DNA of 64,000 nucleotides from Physcia stellaris (GCA_018902385.1 JABSSW010000005.1:744001-808000); one strand, 5' to 3'. Shown: positions 46,280 to 57,286, numbered from the stretch's first letter. Program-made: numbers and translations. Notes: a model not told the origin generated them from the letters alone.

Positions 46280-48517
46280 ATGGCGCGCGCAATGCGTATG
46301 CGTTCTCGTCACCAGGGTCACCATCACAACAGCCGTCCTTCGAGAACACGCTCCAACCAAATATCATACAGAGAACCTTCCACTAGCGAAGAGAATGGAG
46401 ACGAAGATGATTATACCGAAGATACGCGCACAACGGCTATCCGACCTCGGCGTGCACCTCGAATTGAGCAACCTTCATCCAGTCCAGAAGCCCCGTCTCC
46501 AAATTCGAGGAAGCGCAAGGCGGCTTTGTCCCAAACTCTACATCCTCGTATCAAGAAGGTCAAGATTGAAGACGAGGAGGTCAAGAGCCAAGCCGAAGTC
46601 GAAGCCAATGCTATCTTAAGCGGTGGGAAGATACCTGAATGGCATACATTACCCTACCACATTCTCGTCCAGGTCCTCGGATACGCTGCTGGACCTCTGA
46701 TAGAAGACTATGTCCTTCCGTCAAGATCCATAGAATGGCTGCTACGGACAGCCCTAGTTTGTAAGGCGTTCGCCGAGCCAGCGATCTCTGTTCTCTATCA
46801 TGCTCCTCCACTTTCACCTCCATCGCGCGCACGTGGCTTGCTGGCTCATCTGCTAGGGCAGGACAACAATTCCGTGTTCAACTACCGAGCGAAGGTTAAG
46901 TACTTGGACTTCGATGGGTCTGCGACTCTATACCGGAAGAACCAAGGCCACGATCCTATCGATATTGCCGACCTGCTGGCAATTGTACCTCAACTTCGAG
47001 GCATGGGTATCCATCGTGCCGGGGACCTCCCCAAGTTCAACAGAATAGTGGAGGTCAGCAATACATCAAAGAGTATCCAGGTCTTGCGACACACCATATC
47101 CGCACTACAAGAACATCGGCCCCAACTTCAAGAGTGGAAATGGAGTGCCATAGTTTCGGGATATCGCAATATCTTCAACCTGAACAAGATCCACCGCACT
47201 GCTCCATTTAATAATTTGCGGAAATTGACCTTGGTAGAATTTGACTCAAGGTATAGCCACGAAAAGGGGCAACGAAGACCAGAAGAAGAACTTGCCAGGG
47301 CAATCTCGGCTCTGCCAAATCTCATAAATCTTCAACTCATACTGTGTAACGATGTCAATGCTAAATTACTTCCGTTGCTTCCTCAGGGTCTTCAGGAACT
47401 TGAAATCACGGACTGCCCTATTGATTCCGCGATGCTGCGTCCATTCCTAGCATCACACGGACAAAATCTTCGTCGACTTATCCTCGATCATAATCAATCC
47501 CTCAACCTTGGCTTCGCAGTAGATCTCAAGAAGTCTTGCCCTTCGTTGGAGCTTTTGAAAATGGATCTGACGTACTACAATCAGCACTACACTTTTGCTG
47601 ATTTTGAGCCCAAATTCGAAGCGCTTCTGCCATTTGGTCAGGCTCCTACATGGCCCGCGTCTTTGCAGCATCTCGAGTTGATACATCTGCGCAAATGGGA
47701 TATTGATGCTGCCAATGATTTCTTCACCTCGCTTGTCGAGTCTGCTGGAGAGTTACCTCACCTTCAGCGACTCATAATCAAGGCTAGTTTAAGTGAGAGC
47801 GGTTGGCGTGAGAGGATCAACTTCCGGGACCGGTGGATTGCGCGCCTTGAAAGGGTGTTCCTCAGAAAAGCCGAGCCTCCTAACCCACATCTGAGATCGA
47901 TTGCCACGTTCCAGGCCGAGAAGATGAGAAACCCTAAAGGCCTTCCACCTAAACGGAAACCACCTCTTGGAACCAAGGTGCGGGTGGAAGTTCCTCGCTT
48001 CGCGCATCACATGCCAGAGGTGCCGCCCTCGAGACCTATACGCAAGTTAAGAAGTGCAGCCCAGAGAAAGATTCCAGCCAACCAAGTCATCGCAGACTCG
48101 ACTTCTGACTCGGACGCACCTCTAATCACCACACGCCGCCGCCGCAGCAGCCGACTAGCCCACGATGACTCTGAAGCCTATACCTCTCAACCGACCCCAC
48201 CTCGCCGTCCTCGTGCTCGCGCCCGTCGGCGTGTCAAGCACTCGCACGACGACAGCTCCTCGAGCGAAGACTCCGCCCTGGACGAAGACATCGACTCGGC
48301 GCCTAACAACAACAACGATAGTCAGACATCTATCGACGTTGAGGCTGATGCATTCGATGTCATCCAGGGCCTGTGCGATGTCGTGCGTGTCCAGATTGAT
48401 AACTTGCGGCCGATGGAGGAGAAGTTGGTTGAGGACGATTTCATGGATGAGGAGCTGAGTGGGGATGGGGATTGGAATGGAGAGGATCGCGATGATGAGG
48501 ATGGGTATGCGTGGTAG
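46280..48517 (+). CDS. F-box/LRR-like nuclear protein
   Basis: A single-exon gene of 745 residues. The first ~110 residues are basic and acidic low complexity with nuclear-type stretches (NSRKRKAAL, RIKKVKIEDEE). An F-box-like segment follows at residues ~120-170: HTLPYHILVQVLGYAAG...LLRTALVCKAFAEPA. From ~residue 290 to 510 the sequence has loosely repeated leucine patterns (LRKLTLVEFD, LINLQLIL, LQELEITDCP, LRRLILDHNQSL, LELLKMDL), consistent with leucine-rich repeats that would bind a substrate. The C-terminal 180 residues are basic with Arg/Ser and then acidic. The likely role is the adaptor subunit of an SCF ubiquitin ligase; the substrate is unknown. The assignment rests on pattern, not on a named orthologue. 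Confidence 0.72.
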   Translation: MARAMRMRSRHQGHHHNSRPSRTRSNQISYREPSTSEENGDEDDYTEDTRTTAIRPRRAPRIEQPSSSPEAPSPNSRKRKAALSQTLHPRIKKVKIEDEEVKSQAEVEANAILSGGKIPEWHTLPYHILVQVLGYAAGPLIEDYVLPSRSIEWLLRTALVCKAFAEPAISVLYHAPPLSPPSRARGLLAHLLGQDNNSVFNYRAKVKYLDFDGSATLYRKNQGHDPIDIADLLAIVPQLRGMGIHRAGDLPKFNRIVEVSNTSKSIQVLRHTISALQEHRPQLQEWKWSAIVSGYRNIFNLNKIHRTAPFNNLRKLTLVEFDSRYSHEKGQRRPEEELARAISALPNLINLQLILCNDVNAKLLPLLPQGLQELEITDCPIDSAMLRPFLASHGQNLRRLILDHNQSLNLGFAVDLKKSCPSLELLKMDLTYYNQHYTFADFEPKFEALLPFGQAPTWPASLQHLELIHLRKWDIDAANDFFTSLVESAGELPHLQRLIIKASLSESGWRERINFRDRWIARLERVFLRKAEPPNPHLRSIATFQAEKMRNPKGLPPKRKPPLGTKVRVEVPRFAHHMPEVPPSRPIRKLRSAAQRKIPANQVIADSTSDSDAPLITTRRRRSSRLAHDDSEAYTSQPTPPRRPRARARRRVKHSHDDSSSSEDSALDEDIDSAPNNNNDSQTSIDVEADAFDVIQGLCDVVRVQIDNLRPMEEKLVEDDFMDEELSGDGDWNGEDRDDEDGYAW

Positions 48518-49270
48518 ATTGGGTCTTTGCTGCGCGTGAGTTGTTTGCTTATGTAGAGATCGAGGGTGGGGTGGTTCACAGAGGAGAAATGTGCTTGTGG
48601 AAGAGGCGTATGTTACTTGCTCGGTAAAGGTTTGTGTGAACTTTGTAGGGCTCGCGGAAGGAGGGTTGTGGTGAAATGGGTCTATGTATTCTTTCGATTA
48701 CCCTCGGTGTCCTGGAGTGCTGTGATGGAAAGACTTCACCGTATGATAGGGTGAAGGGTCATGCAACATTAAGCCATAGATACTATATGGGACTATATAC
48801 TTCGTTGATGTTACACCTCCATACTTACTTATCTATCTATTACATGCTACACTCATAATATAGGTCTCACGCCTCTCCGAGATAAGAGCCAATGAATGTG
48901 TATAATCGAAGCTTGTCGGTGGCCTTGGGGTATCTTAGTGACCTAAGTTATCGAAAAAGCCGAGGACATTGAAAATGGCGATGAAGGGGAATCCAAGCCC
49001 ACTGTAAGGCTTTCCATGCAACCTTTCACATAATTGTAGACTACTCCACTTGTCCACCCACCTCAGTGACTCGGATATTCCCGATCCTAGACCTCAATTA
49101 ATTCAGCCCCTCATTAATTATGATTACTTCTTTGCAGAACTGAAATCTTATAAGAAAAGTTCATTTCAAATTTTTCAGCATTAGAATCGCGTCAAAAGAA
49201 TACGTACATCATCCTTGTCTGATTCGAATCTCGCAAATCTATACCCCCAAAGTATTGGACGACTTGATCC
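48518..49270. other. Convergent intergenic stretch
   Basis: 750 bases between convergent stop codons, A/T-rich toward the right. No supported gene or repeat beyond a short TATCTATCTATTA tract near 48830. Confidence 0.45.
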
Positions 49271-49906
49271 TCAAGTAGTTGTCCAAGCCAGTTTTTCAAC
49301 CTCCAACGTCCAGCGATACCCTCCTTGTCCCGAACTTTGCGCCATACAAACTAGCATTCCGTTCTCCTTCACGGATTCCGCCACACCTTCGGCATTCCAT
49401 CCCTGAATGAGGTTCCTGAATATCTCGGAGGCAGCCCCATTTGCTTCCCCCTTTGTGAGAAACCACCCTCGAATTTCGGCGTCATCGGAAACCGGATCAT
49501 CGTCGTAACTGACTATCCGTGAATTCACGAAGAAGATATGCTCCTGGCTGCCAGCACATACGGCGGCGTTCCTCTCTGACTCGAGCTTAACAATGACGGC
49601 ATCCCCTGAAGGCTCCGTCCAGCGGAAGTGATTGTTTCGCTCCCACTCCAAGGAGCCGATCTCCGACGGGAAGCTTGTCGTGCGTGGGAAATTCTCTGTC
49701 AGCGCTTTGGCGGTCGCACTACGAGATCGCGATGGCCCGAAGACTATTCCGTAGACCACACCGGCGTTGTTCGCTTTGGTGATGTGGACGGTGAGGCAGT
49801 AGATCATGTCGGTGGGTTCGGGTTCGGGTGTTGAGGGTTGGGAACGGGGTTCTCGCATTGCCTCCATTTGGGCGAGGCTCATACGCATCACGGTGCGTCG
49901 TGCCAT
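49271..49906 (-). CDS. Hypothetical protein
   Basis: A single-exon ORF of 211 residues beginning MARRTVMRMSLAQMEAM. The reading frame is open further upstream but contains no ATG there, so the start at 49906 is chosen. No signal peptide or membrane segment. The middle section has alternating hydrophobic patterns (YCLTVHITKANNAG, HIFFVNSRIVSYDDD, EIRGWFLTKGEANGA) that suggest a globular alpha/beta fold. The closing section, YRWTLEVEKLAW, resembles a beta strand. I do not recognise a family. The composition and length make a real gene likely. Confidence 0.6.
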   Translation of the reverse strand: MARRTVMRMSLAQMEAMREPRSQPSTPEPEPTDMIYCLTVHITKANNAGVVYGIVFGPSRSRSATAKALTENFPRTTSFPSEIGSLEWERNNHFRWTEPSGDAVIVKLESERNAAVCAGSQEHIFFVNSRIVSYDDDPVSDDAEIRGWFLTKGEANGAASEIFRNLIQGWNAEGVAESVKENGMLVCMAQSSGQGGYRWTLEVEKLAWTTT

Positions 49907-50763
49907 CTTGATGACCACTTCGAAATGTACAGCTGGGGCAGGGAAGGAAATGAAGAGAAGTTTCCGCGATTGAGAGAGAGAAAAGATCTGGGCACTCACA
50001 GGGAAGCGGATGCAAGAGACGATCAAGGCGAAGAGAACGAGGTGAAAAGACGCGTTGCCAGGGAGTTACTGTGCGTAAATAGCAACGCGCATGGACCTCT
50101 GCGATGGATGCGAATCTAGTTAGTACAGACGCATGTTTAAAGCTTGACATCATGAACACATTAAAGTTCGTGCAATCGAGTAATCGCGAGTATTTCGCTC
50201 CGAGTACAAGTAGTTTTTACACAAACAACATTACATCTACCAATCCGTTTCATTTATCGAACTTTAAGAAATTTTCTTTTAATTTTAACAACATGGGTAT
50301 AGGTTCAGACTTTTTGGGTATGAACAGCTTGTCAAGGTACGACTAGATCGAAATTATAGATTGTCGCGGATCTCGCGCGGGAGATTCATGAGGGAAGCAG
50401 TTTGAGATTTAATCGGTAGCAAAGTTCTTTTGGACTTGCTGAGAAATCGTGGTGAAAAGCCATTCACTTTAGGTGGACCTGAAATTGATGTGTCAGCAAT
50501 CAACGGTGAAGCGTACATGTAGTCACTCGGATGATAAGAATATCTTCTTATCACCTTCACCTTTAATTAACTCTACACATTCATTATGGAATGTCACTTT
50601 ACAAGTTTTCTGGGCCATTCCATCACTTGACAGGTAGAGCCTATTTCTTGACAGTTTTTTTCAGCAGGTGGACTTCTGAAACAGGGCATTTGTCGTGACT
50701 AACAGCTTACGGCTTGCTCAGACCTCAACATTCCCAGTGAACCCGTCGCGGCTACTTGTACCG
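49907..50763. other. Intergenic stretch, A/T-rich
   Basis: 850 bases upstream of two divergently oriented loci. Around 50150-50350 it is strongly A/T-rich, unlike the surroundings. No gene is supported. Confidence 0.45.
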
Positions 50764-51630
50764 ATGTTCAACTTCTTAGTCTTGCCACGCGAGATACGCA
50801 ACAACATCTACTTCTACGCCCTCGTACGGCCTTACGACCTTGTTCCCTTTCCGACGGAATGGCAGCACGAAGAGCGGGCGATATCCATTCAAGATGATCA
50901 GATTGAAAGGGACGCAGCGACAGTGAAACTTCTGGCGACCTGTAAGCTTATCCACGCCGAAGGCAACCTCGCGTTCTATAATCGAAATCGATTTCGACTG
51001 CCTATTGCTCGATTCAACGTTGCTATGGACGATCCGTTGTCCATCTTTGTCCACCACAAAGCAGATATTCGACACATCTCCGTCTCATTCGATAGTAGAG
51101 CCCGGTTTCTTCCGGTGGGAAAGTATATATTCGTGGCGCCGCGAGGAAGCATGCATCGTCGAGCTTATCAACGAGAACGCATGCGAAGCCGTGAGATGGT
51201 GGAGAAAAACAAAACTTGATGCACGTGGCGGCCCGATCTCTACAGGATGGGACTGTATTGCCCGCGCTACGAACGATCGTGCTTGGTAAGTTTTGACCGT
51301 GTATCTGGGGAGTCGAGAGAAATGGAGCTAATTACAACTGTCGTTAGATTTTTCAAACATTACCTCTCAAGCCGACAGATCGTTGCCCATCTACAGAGAC
51401 TACATCGGGCGCAAGCTTATAGAAGGGTGGAAGCAGCCTGATGAGTAAGTACAAGACTTTGGATCAATCTCCTCAGTTGCGTTATACTTCTCTTATCAGT
51501 ACTGAGTTGAGGCAGCCATTCTGGACGGTGGCCTACGGTTCGAATCATAGGGTTCGCGGAATCAACCGAGAGCGATGAATTTATTCGAGAATATGGATTT
51601 GCGAAGATGGAAGGACCAGACGAGCGCTGA
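50764..51630 (+). pseudogene. F-box-like family member, probably decayed
   Basis: The start (50764) encodes MFNFLVLPREIRNNIYFYAL, the F-box-like opening also seen in the intact gene at 53488. The frame continues past HISVSFDSRA to a stop at 51219. Family-like sequence resumes in another frame (ELINENACEA, to 51190). It then splices through introns 51191-51245, 51286-51347 and 51445-51499, giving LPALRTIVLDFSN and SLPIYRDYIGRKLIEGW. Near 51540 the sense shifts again, to GFAESTESDEFIREYGF, ending at 51630. At least two frame changes are not explained by introns. It is most likely a decaying copy, though sequencing errors could mimic this. Confidence 0.5.
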
Positions 51631-52127
51631 CGGTGGGTGAGGGCGAGGACTGGAGGGTGCAGTCATCCGAGTCGGAGCCATCCTAACAGAGTCGGAGTCA
51701 TCCTAATAGAGTCGGGCAGTATGTGGTAGCAGCTCGAAAGCGTCTTGCATGTAACAATAGAGCCGTGTGTCTCGATGAAAATAGCACTACTAAAGACATA
51801 GAACTAGTATTCTCAGCAAGCCGATAGACCGTGAATCCGACTCGATTCGATGATTATACTCAGCCAAGTCAGCGTCCACTGGCATTCTAGTGGTCTCACC
51901 CAGGGTTCCGGCGGCCTTCCGGGCACCTTTCGGGGAAGGTCCAAGCGTCCCACTTAGGCTTCGCAGCCCTTAACCTGCAGTAAGGGCGTGATAGAACGCG
52001 CTAAACACGCGTCATAGATAGCTTGTTGTGACCTTCTTGACGACACCGTTAGACGACTCTTCAAATAGAACAACATAACGATGTTGTCCCACCTAGACAG
52101 TCCATCGGACAACACCCCCAACCAGTC
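51631..52127. other. Intergenic stretch with short tandem repeat
   Basis: About 500 bases before the lipocalin-like gene. It contains a 20-base tandem repeat at 51669-51715. No gene is supported. Confidence 0.5.
51669..51715. repeat. 20-base tandem repeat, 2.3 copies
   Basis: Units GAGTCGGAGCCATCCTAACA and GAGTCGGAGTCATCCTAATA lie end to end, followed by a partial GAGTCGG. The two full units differ at two positions. Confidence 0.8.
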
Positions 52128-52655
52128 ATGGCCGCTCCACCACGCAAAACACTCCACAACATCGCCGGCCGCTGGACGCTCAACAAAGATCTCTCAGACC
52201 CCTTCGAGCCTGTCCTCAAGCTGCAAGGTGTCAATGGCTTCATCCGTAAACTAGCCTCTCACACCAGTGTCCATCTGAACATCACCCAACCGACACCCAA
52301 CGAAATACACTTACAGCAGACTGCAACCGGCGCCTCCATCCCCGCAGTGACAGAAGATTGGATCCTGGACTGGCAATGGAGAGACGGCAAAGATCCCCTC
52401 TTTGGGGATATGACTGGGCGAGCGAGGTGGATCAAGAAGGAGGAAGCACCAGAGGGTGATTGGGAAGACTGCGATGATGGGCTTATTATGCAAGCTGAAG
52501 GGAAGAAGCCTGATGATGAATGGGGCGGCACGCATTACTGGGGCTTTGAATATGTTGGTGGAGAGAGAAGGTATACGAGGAGGATATACATGGTGAATAA
52601 CAAGACAACGGAAAAGATGAATGTGAGGATGGTGTACAATTTCGATGGCGAATGA
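52128..52655 (+). CDS. Lipocalin/calycin-like small protein
   Basis: A single-exon gene of 175 residues with a good ATG context. IAGRWTLNKDLSD near the N-terminus carries the G-x-W pattern of lipocalin-type beta barrels. The rest alternates short hydrophobic strands: TSVHLNITQ, EIHLQQTATG, EDWILDWQW, THYWGFEYVGGERRYTRRIY and MNVRMVYNF. There is no signal peptide, so it is probably cytosolic. Similar proteins are widespread in filamentous ascomycetes and are usually annotated only as lipocalin-like. Such barrels bind small hydrophobic molecules; the ligand here is unknown. Fold assignment is by pattern, so confidence in function is low although the gene itself looks real. Confidence 0.72.
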   Translation: MAAPPRKTLHNIAGRWTLNKDLSDPFEPVLKLQGVNGFIRKLASHTSVHLNITQPTPNEIHLQQTATGASIPAVTEDWILDWQWRDGKDPLFGDMTGRARWIKKEEAPEGDWEDCDDGLIMQAEGKKPDDEWGGTHYWGFEYVGGERRYTRRIYMVNNKTTEKMNVRMVYNFDGE

Positions 52656-53487
52656 GTTGGAATATGCCTTGTTGCTCCAACTCGCGTCACATCTCGTCGG
52701 GTGGTGTGTATCGTTGGGCAGGACTGGAAAAGCCATTGGTACCGCAGACATGTGTTGCTACAGCATCATACGCAGATAGCACTACCGTCGTTCGTATCGC
52801 CCTTGACCCGGAAGTCGAACTGCTTTATTCTGTTGCCCTGAGCGTCACCCTGGGCCCCCAATCATCCTCTAACGCATCCCTCAAGGACTTTCGCTGTTTT
52901 CCTCCGGGACTTAGAGGAGCCAGAGCAGCAGCACACACTACATATCCGCCCTGCACAACCTGGAAAGCTAGAGGCATAGACGAGATGGCTTGTAGGTTAT
53001 TATCCATATTTTTTTGGTTCTCTTGCAAACATCCCCTTTAAAGATTATCGAAGCAGCAGAGAAAACTCATAGAACCTCGAAGCATTCAGAGACTAGACAA
53101 TAAAAAACTTGCCAGATCGAACCGATTGGAGAAACCGAGTAAAACAATAGAGAATAAAGTTTCAACAGGCTCATTCAACAGGGAGACTAACAAATCGCAA
53201 TTCGAGGATTCACACGAAATTCTCCCCGTTTTCGACCCTGTGTCACTAGGCACCGGCATCTGTGTAACAATGTGGAACCGACGATGAGAATCTCGGTGAA
53301 GTACGAAACTGTGCATGAGTCTTATTGTGATCATTCACTTCTGAGAACTACAAACTGACTATGTTACAGCAGAGCCACCATCGTACATATAAATGAGCAG
53401 GAGTCGCAGACAGTCTAGAGTTGCTGACCAGACAGTTTGACAGTACGTATTCAAATCATCGATTACTCCAGGCTCGCACTACAATTA
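52656..53487. other. Intergenic stretch
   Basis: 830 bases between two plus-strand genes. Short ORFs on both strands show no motif. It probably holds the 3' region of the lipocalin-like gene and the promoter of the next. Confidence 0.45.
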
Positions 53488-54336
53488 ATGATGTCTTTTC
53501 TTCGACTGCCTTACGAGGTCCGATGCATGATCTACGAGCTCTGTCTCGTTGTCGATTACGACATTGCTCCCTACCCGTCGCTATTCGAACTCCACCGCCA
53601 AACGTTATTCGAATCAAAGTTCACTCGCAGGATGCAACATTTACGCCTTTGGAAAAAGCCCAAGCCTGAATTACCTCAGATCAACTTGCTTCGAGTCAGC
53701 AAACAGATACGCAACGAAACCGTTCCAATTCTCTGTGGAAAGAATCAATGGCAGATGCCCACTCACTGGGGCTGGGGCAACCTCAACACATTCGACATCG
53801 AGGAAACCATATTCGTGCTGCACAAGAGGCATTTTCGGAACATAGTTGTCTGTTTCGACTGGCGGGATGTCGCGCACACAGTTTCGCAATCTCAAATCCT
53901 CGAATTCGGAAACGAACATCCAGCAGGGGCACATCTGCATAACGTAGCTTTCTCACATACGTTTAATTTGAGCAGCTACGTCTCCACGTTGGGGACAACC
54001 GCCGCACAACTCATGAAGTTGATTCCCTACCTTGACAATCTAGTCATCGACATCGAACAGCTGTATTGCCCAGACGGCTGCTGTCGTGGGGCAGTCATGA
54101 CGTACTTCGAGAATCACTTCGTCAGCCAAGTTGCTTGCCAGCTGTGTTTGAGCTCCGGAAACATCAAGGTCGAAATCAGGGGCTTGGAGAATCCGGAGGA
54201 AGAGGAGCTGGTATATGTTGGCTGGGGCTTCGACGCCGATGGGCCGGTCAATAAGGTCACGTTGAAAAAGCGGTGGGAATTTGAATTGCGATTGTTTTGC
54301 GACGAGATGCGAAGGAGGAGCGGATGGACGATTTAG
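53488..54336 (+). CDS. F-box-like family protein, intact
   Basis: A single-exon gene of 282 residues beginning at the first of two ATGs. MMSFLRLPYEVRCMIYELCL matches the F-box-like opening common in large fungal families of unknown function. The rest includes LPQINLLRVSKQIRNETVPIL, a conserved block typical of these proteins, then HFRNIVVCFDWRD, LIPYLDNLVIDIEQLYCP and DGCCRGAV. A decayed relative lies about 2.7 kb upstream on the same strand. These families are thought to act as ubiquitin-ligase adaptors, but substrates are unknown. No frame interruptions are visible. Confidence 0.75.
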   Translation: MMSFLRLPYEVRCMIYELCLVVDYDIAPYPSLFELHRQTLFESKFTRRMQHLRLWKKPKPELPQINLLRVSKQIRNETVPILCGKNQWQMPTHWGWGNLNTFDIEETIFVLHKRHFRNIVVCFDWRDVAHTVSQSQILEFGNEHPAGAHLHNVAFSHTFNLSSYVSTLGTTAAQLMKLIPYLDNLVIDIEQLYCPDGCCRGAVMTYFENHFVSQVACQLCLSSGNIKVEIRGLENPEEEELVYVGWGFDADGPVNKVTLKKRWEFELRLFCDEMRRRSGWTI

Positions 54337-55247
54337 GAGGGGGGATCGTCCACGCAGCACGGTTCATCCAGAAGCGGTTTTGATACGGGGAATACGTTGC
54401 TGTTGATGGCTCCATGGACGGGAACGTGGACACGGTCGATCATGGAACATCCTAGATCGAGAACGAATGACCTATGATGCTTGCTTTCTCACAGTCCGAA
54501 AGAAGTGGGGATGATGGAGGTGCGTGAACATGTTGAGCGAATTTGGGACACGATCTCTGCGATCAAAGGACTGGAGTTTCTCTCGCCAAAAATATTAGAA
54601 ATAAAATGGATACTCATTACTTCTAGATTTAACTAACAGCTTGCTATGACCATTAAATAGATTTCACATGAAAAGTAAAGGGACCCTGACTGAAAATGAG
54701 AGTGATTCACTCATTGCTATGATTATTTATCTTGCTACGTGTTCAAGTGCAATGAGTGTGGTTTCAGATATCAAGAGGACAACCGTCGATTAAAGCATTC
54801 ATGTTTCCAAGAAAACTGGGTGGATAATAAGGGGGATAGATGTCAACCTGAATGGTTTTGATGGGACGATGTTTTGTAAATAGATCTGGGAGCTTAAGCT
54901 ATATCGTATGCTGGTAAACTGCGTTGGGTGTGAGCTTCGTGATTCTTGGTACAATAAACTAAGGTACTTTGATACTCCTAAAGAATTAGTATCATTACAG
55001 GCCTAGTGAAGAAGGAATGCGCAGATCGGGAAGCCTCAAGACGTTCCAAAGGGGGCGATTTGTGTCAAATTCTGCCTAACAAGCGTGGAAGGCTTCAGAA
55101 AAAGAAAGACCATAGAAGGCTGCTCTATTCATAGGGATTTCGAAGGCCCCATCCTCTATCGTATCCTTACTATATGCCATCGGCGACCTCTTCCCCACCA
55201 AGACATATCTAGAGTCTCCCCGTAGTACATCACTATACTTCGACATT
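54337..55247. other. Convergent 3' region
   Basis: 900 bases between convergent stops (F-box-like gene and EMC7). A/T-rich around 54590-54980. No gene is supported. Confidence 0.5.
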
Positions 55248-56106
55248 CTACCCTCTCCTCTTCTTCCCCGCTCCACCCCTCGGTTCCTCCACAGCCTGTG
55301 CCTCCGTACCCGCAGCTCCACTCGTCTTCCCAGCCATCCAGGCCGCCATATCGAAGTTCTGCAGCGGATTCCCCGTCGATGCTCCCCCGGAGAGTATGCT
55401 CTTCTTCTGCTGCTCCTCGAACTCGGCGCGCATCTCGGGGTCCACTGCCCATTGTTAGTGATCCGAAGGTCATTGATTGCGAGAGGAAGAGAGGGGGGTG
55501 GGGGATGGGGGAAAGTACATACTGTTGTCCAATAGATAGGGCATCCCGATCACGATACCCAGCCCCACAACCGCGATCAGTATCATTGGATTCTGGAGTA
55601 GACTCAGGGGCGAGACTGGAGATTGTCAGCTTTCCCGATCGGTACGCAATTATTCCACCGAGCATCCATAAACTCAGGAAAAACTCACACCCGCCCCTCT
55701 CCTCCCTCCACTCCCTCCGCCTCGTAACCACCATCTCGAACTCCGCGCACCCCCATTTCCCATCCCCCTTCCCCTTCCCCGCGATCACAACCGCGCCCCG
55801 TCGGACTTCGATCCCACGCTCCTCTCCCACGTGCACCACGAGCCCTTTCTCGAAGTCATATTCCCGGCACGCGACATCGAGGTCGTAGGTCCCGGCGCTC
55901 AGGTTCCGGAATTGGAAGCCGTTGCGCGTGGTTATGGGGGCGGTGAGGAGGGGATGGCCGGGGGTGAGGAGGCTTGCGTGCGTTGAGGGCGGGAGAGGGG
56001 GGAGGGAGGTGGGGAGGCGGATGTGGAGTGAGGGGGAGGCGTGGATGGTGAGGAGGAGATTTGGGAGGAGGAGGGTGAGAGCGGGGAGCTGGGATGGGAT
56101 GTGCAT
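55248..56106 (-). CDS. EMC7: ER membrane protein complex subunit 7
   Basis: A subunit of the EMC insertase that places tail-anchored and multipass proteins in the ER membrane (yeast Sop4). Exons on the minus strand: 55689-56106, 55523-55615 and 55248-55444; 235 residues, with phases that add up. The signal peptide is LPALTLLLPNLLLTIHA. The lumenal beta-sandwich domain contains FQFRNLSAGTYDLDVACREY. The single membrane helix is LSPLSLLQNPMILIAVVGLG through GIVIGMPYLLDNM. The cytosolic tail DPEMRAEFEEQQKK...NPLQNFDMAAWMAG is diagnostic for fungal EMC7. The length is normal and no residue is visibly missing. The intron 1 donor GTGAGT is chosen over an overlapping GT because only it keeps phase. 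Confidence 0.93.
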
Positions 56107-56740
56107 TGTTGGCGCTGGGGAGGGTGATATGGTGTAAGTCTGTAAGTTCCCAGAGGCAGGGAATTGGGTGGGCTGACTTGATGAGTTGAGGGGAGGTTTA
56201 GCCGAACATAAACCAAGCGCGCGTGAGCGTGAGTGGGACCGGAACACGGCTGGAGATACCGCGGTACGAGCCCCTTGCCAATTCATACGCATCGAGGTAA
56301 TTCGAGGAGACTTAGTTGGAAAACGGCTTGGTTGTCTTAAGATTGCATATCTTATGCCTCAATTGTCTCTATTATCCACATAAACTGATTATATACAGGA
56401 GATCAGTGTAAACACGTAGTCATCTGGCCGTGTCAACCATCCCGTTTTGCTCCATCTCTCCGATACAGTCGACTAGCCTGGAGAGGAGCCACGCCGTACT
56501 GACCCCATAGGTGGATTAGGGCAGTAGTAAGGCTCTCAAAGACTTCTCCAGTGACTAGCAAAGAGCACTTCCAGCGTCGGGCTCGGTAGGTCTGTTTTCG
56601 AGGTTCTTGGAGTAGACGTGTGTAAGAATAGGAGAGCTGTCACTCTCTGCCACGCAACCGGTTCCATTTGAACTCTCCGATATCTATGTATTGAATTTAC
56701 CACTTCCACATGACTTTGGGTATGTCTGACCAAGCATAAT
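56107..56740. other. Intergenic stretch
   Basis: 630 bases upstream of EMC7 and downstream of the short lectin-family gene. No propeller-coding sequence is visible here in either strand, which matters for reading the neighbouring gene as truncated. Confidence 0.5.
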
Positions 56741-57286
56741 TCAGACAGGAGTGTTGGTAGGTCGCACAAGCAGCGTGGAATTTGAGTCGGTCATCATACT
56801 CGATGTTGGCAACGGGTGATCGCTGGGTGCAACTGTTGTTTCTTTCCGGTTACGGATGGCGAGATTGATGCCGACACTTCCGATAATGATGCACAGTACA
56901 ACGAGAACGATCGCTATGGTTATTGAGATGAAAATCGTCTTGCGTCTTCGGCCAAGGATACCCTGGTCTACCGACGCGGTTGACACTGCTGATTTTAGGA
57001 TGGCGCTATTAGCGATGATCGGTTTGCTCCTGATTTCGATTGGACTAACGACGTCTGCGTTGCTGTATCTCGGAATTTTCTCGTTGCTGTAGCTGAGAGT
57101 GTGACCTTCATCCACGATGGGTTGAGCGACACTGCCTCCCTTTAACCACCGTTCGTAGTTGACTTCGAGCGTACTGTGATATACTGAAATTGGTGAAGAT
57201 GGCGGTACTTTCAAGGACAGCACCGAGCTTTTTCTGATATCGAAAAGCTGTAAGATCTTAGAGCTCCGAGTATGTCGCGGATCCAT
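56741..57286 (-). CDS. Fucose-lectin-like family membrane protein lacking the propeller
   Basis: A 181-residue ORF beginning MDPRHTRSSKILQL. It shares the N-terminal plan of the lectin-like gene at 60693: VYHSTLEVNYERW, then a YSNEKIPRYSNADVV region, a basic stop-transfer GRRRKTIFI, and one membrane helix (TIAIVLVVLCIIIGSVGINLAI). In the full-length relative a roughly 380-residue region with a six-bladed beta-propeller follows. Here the frame ends about 40 residues after the helix, and the next 600 bases show no propeller sequence. The upstream frame is open to 57427 but without an ATG. This could be a truncated paralogue, a decayed gene, or a genuine short type II membrane protein. Confidence 0.6.
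   Translation of the reverse strand: MDPRHTRSSKILQLFDIRKSSVLSLKVPPSSPISVYHSTLEVNYERWLKGGSVAQPIVDEGHTLSYSNEKIPRYSNADVVSPIEIRSKPIIANSAILKSAVSTASVDQGILGRRRKTIFISITIAIVLVVLCIIIGSVGINLAIRNRKETTVAPSDHPLPTSSMMTDSNSTLLVRPTNTPV

Noticed and set aside
51530-51560. GGTTCGAATC, resembling a tRNA T-loop
   Set aside because: The flanking bases do not form a five-pair T stem in the right place, no D-arm or anticodon arm is visible, and the site lies within the decayed F-box-like gene.
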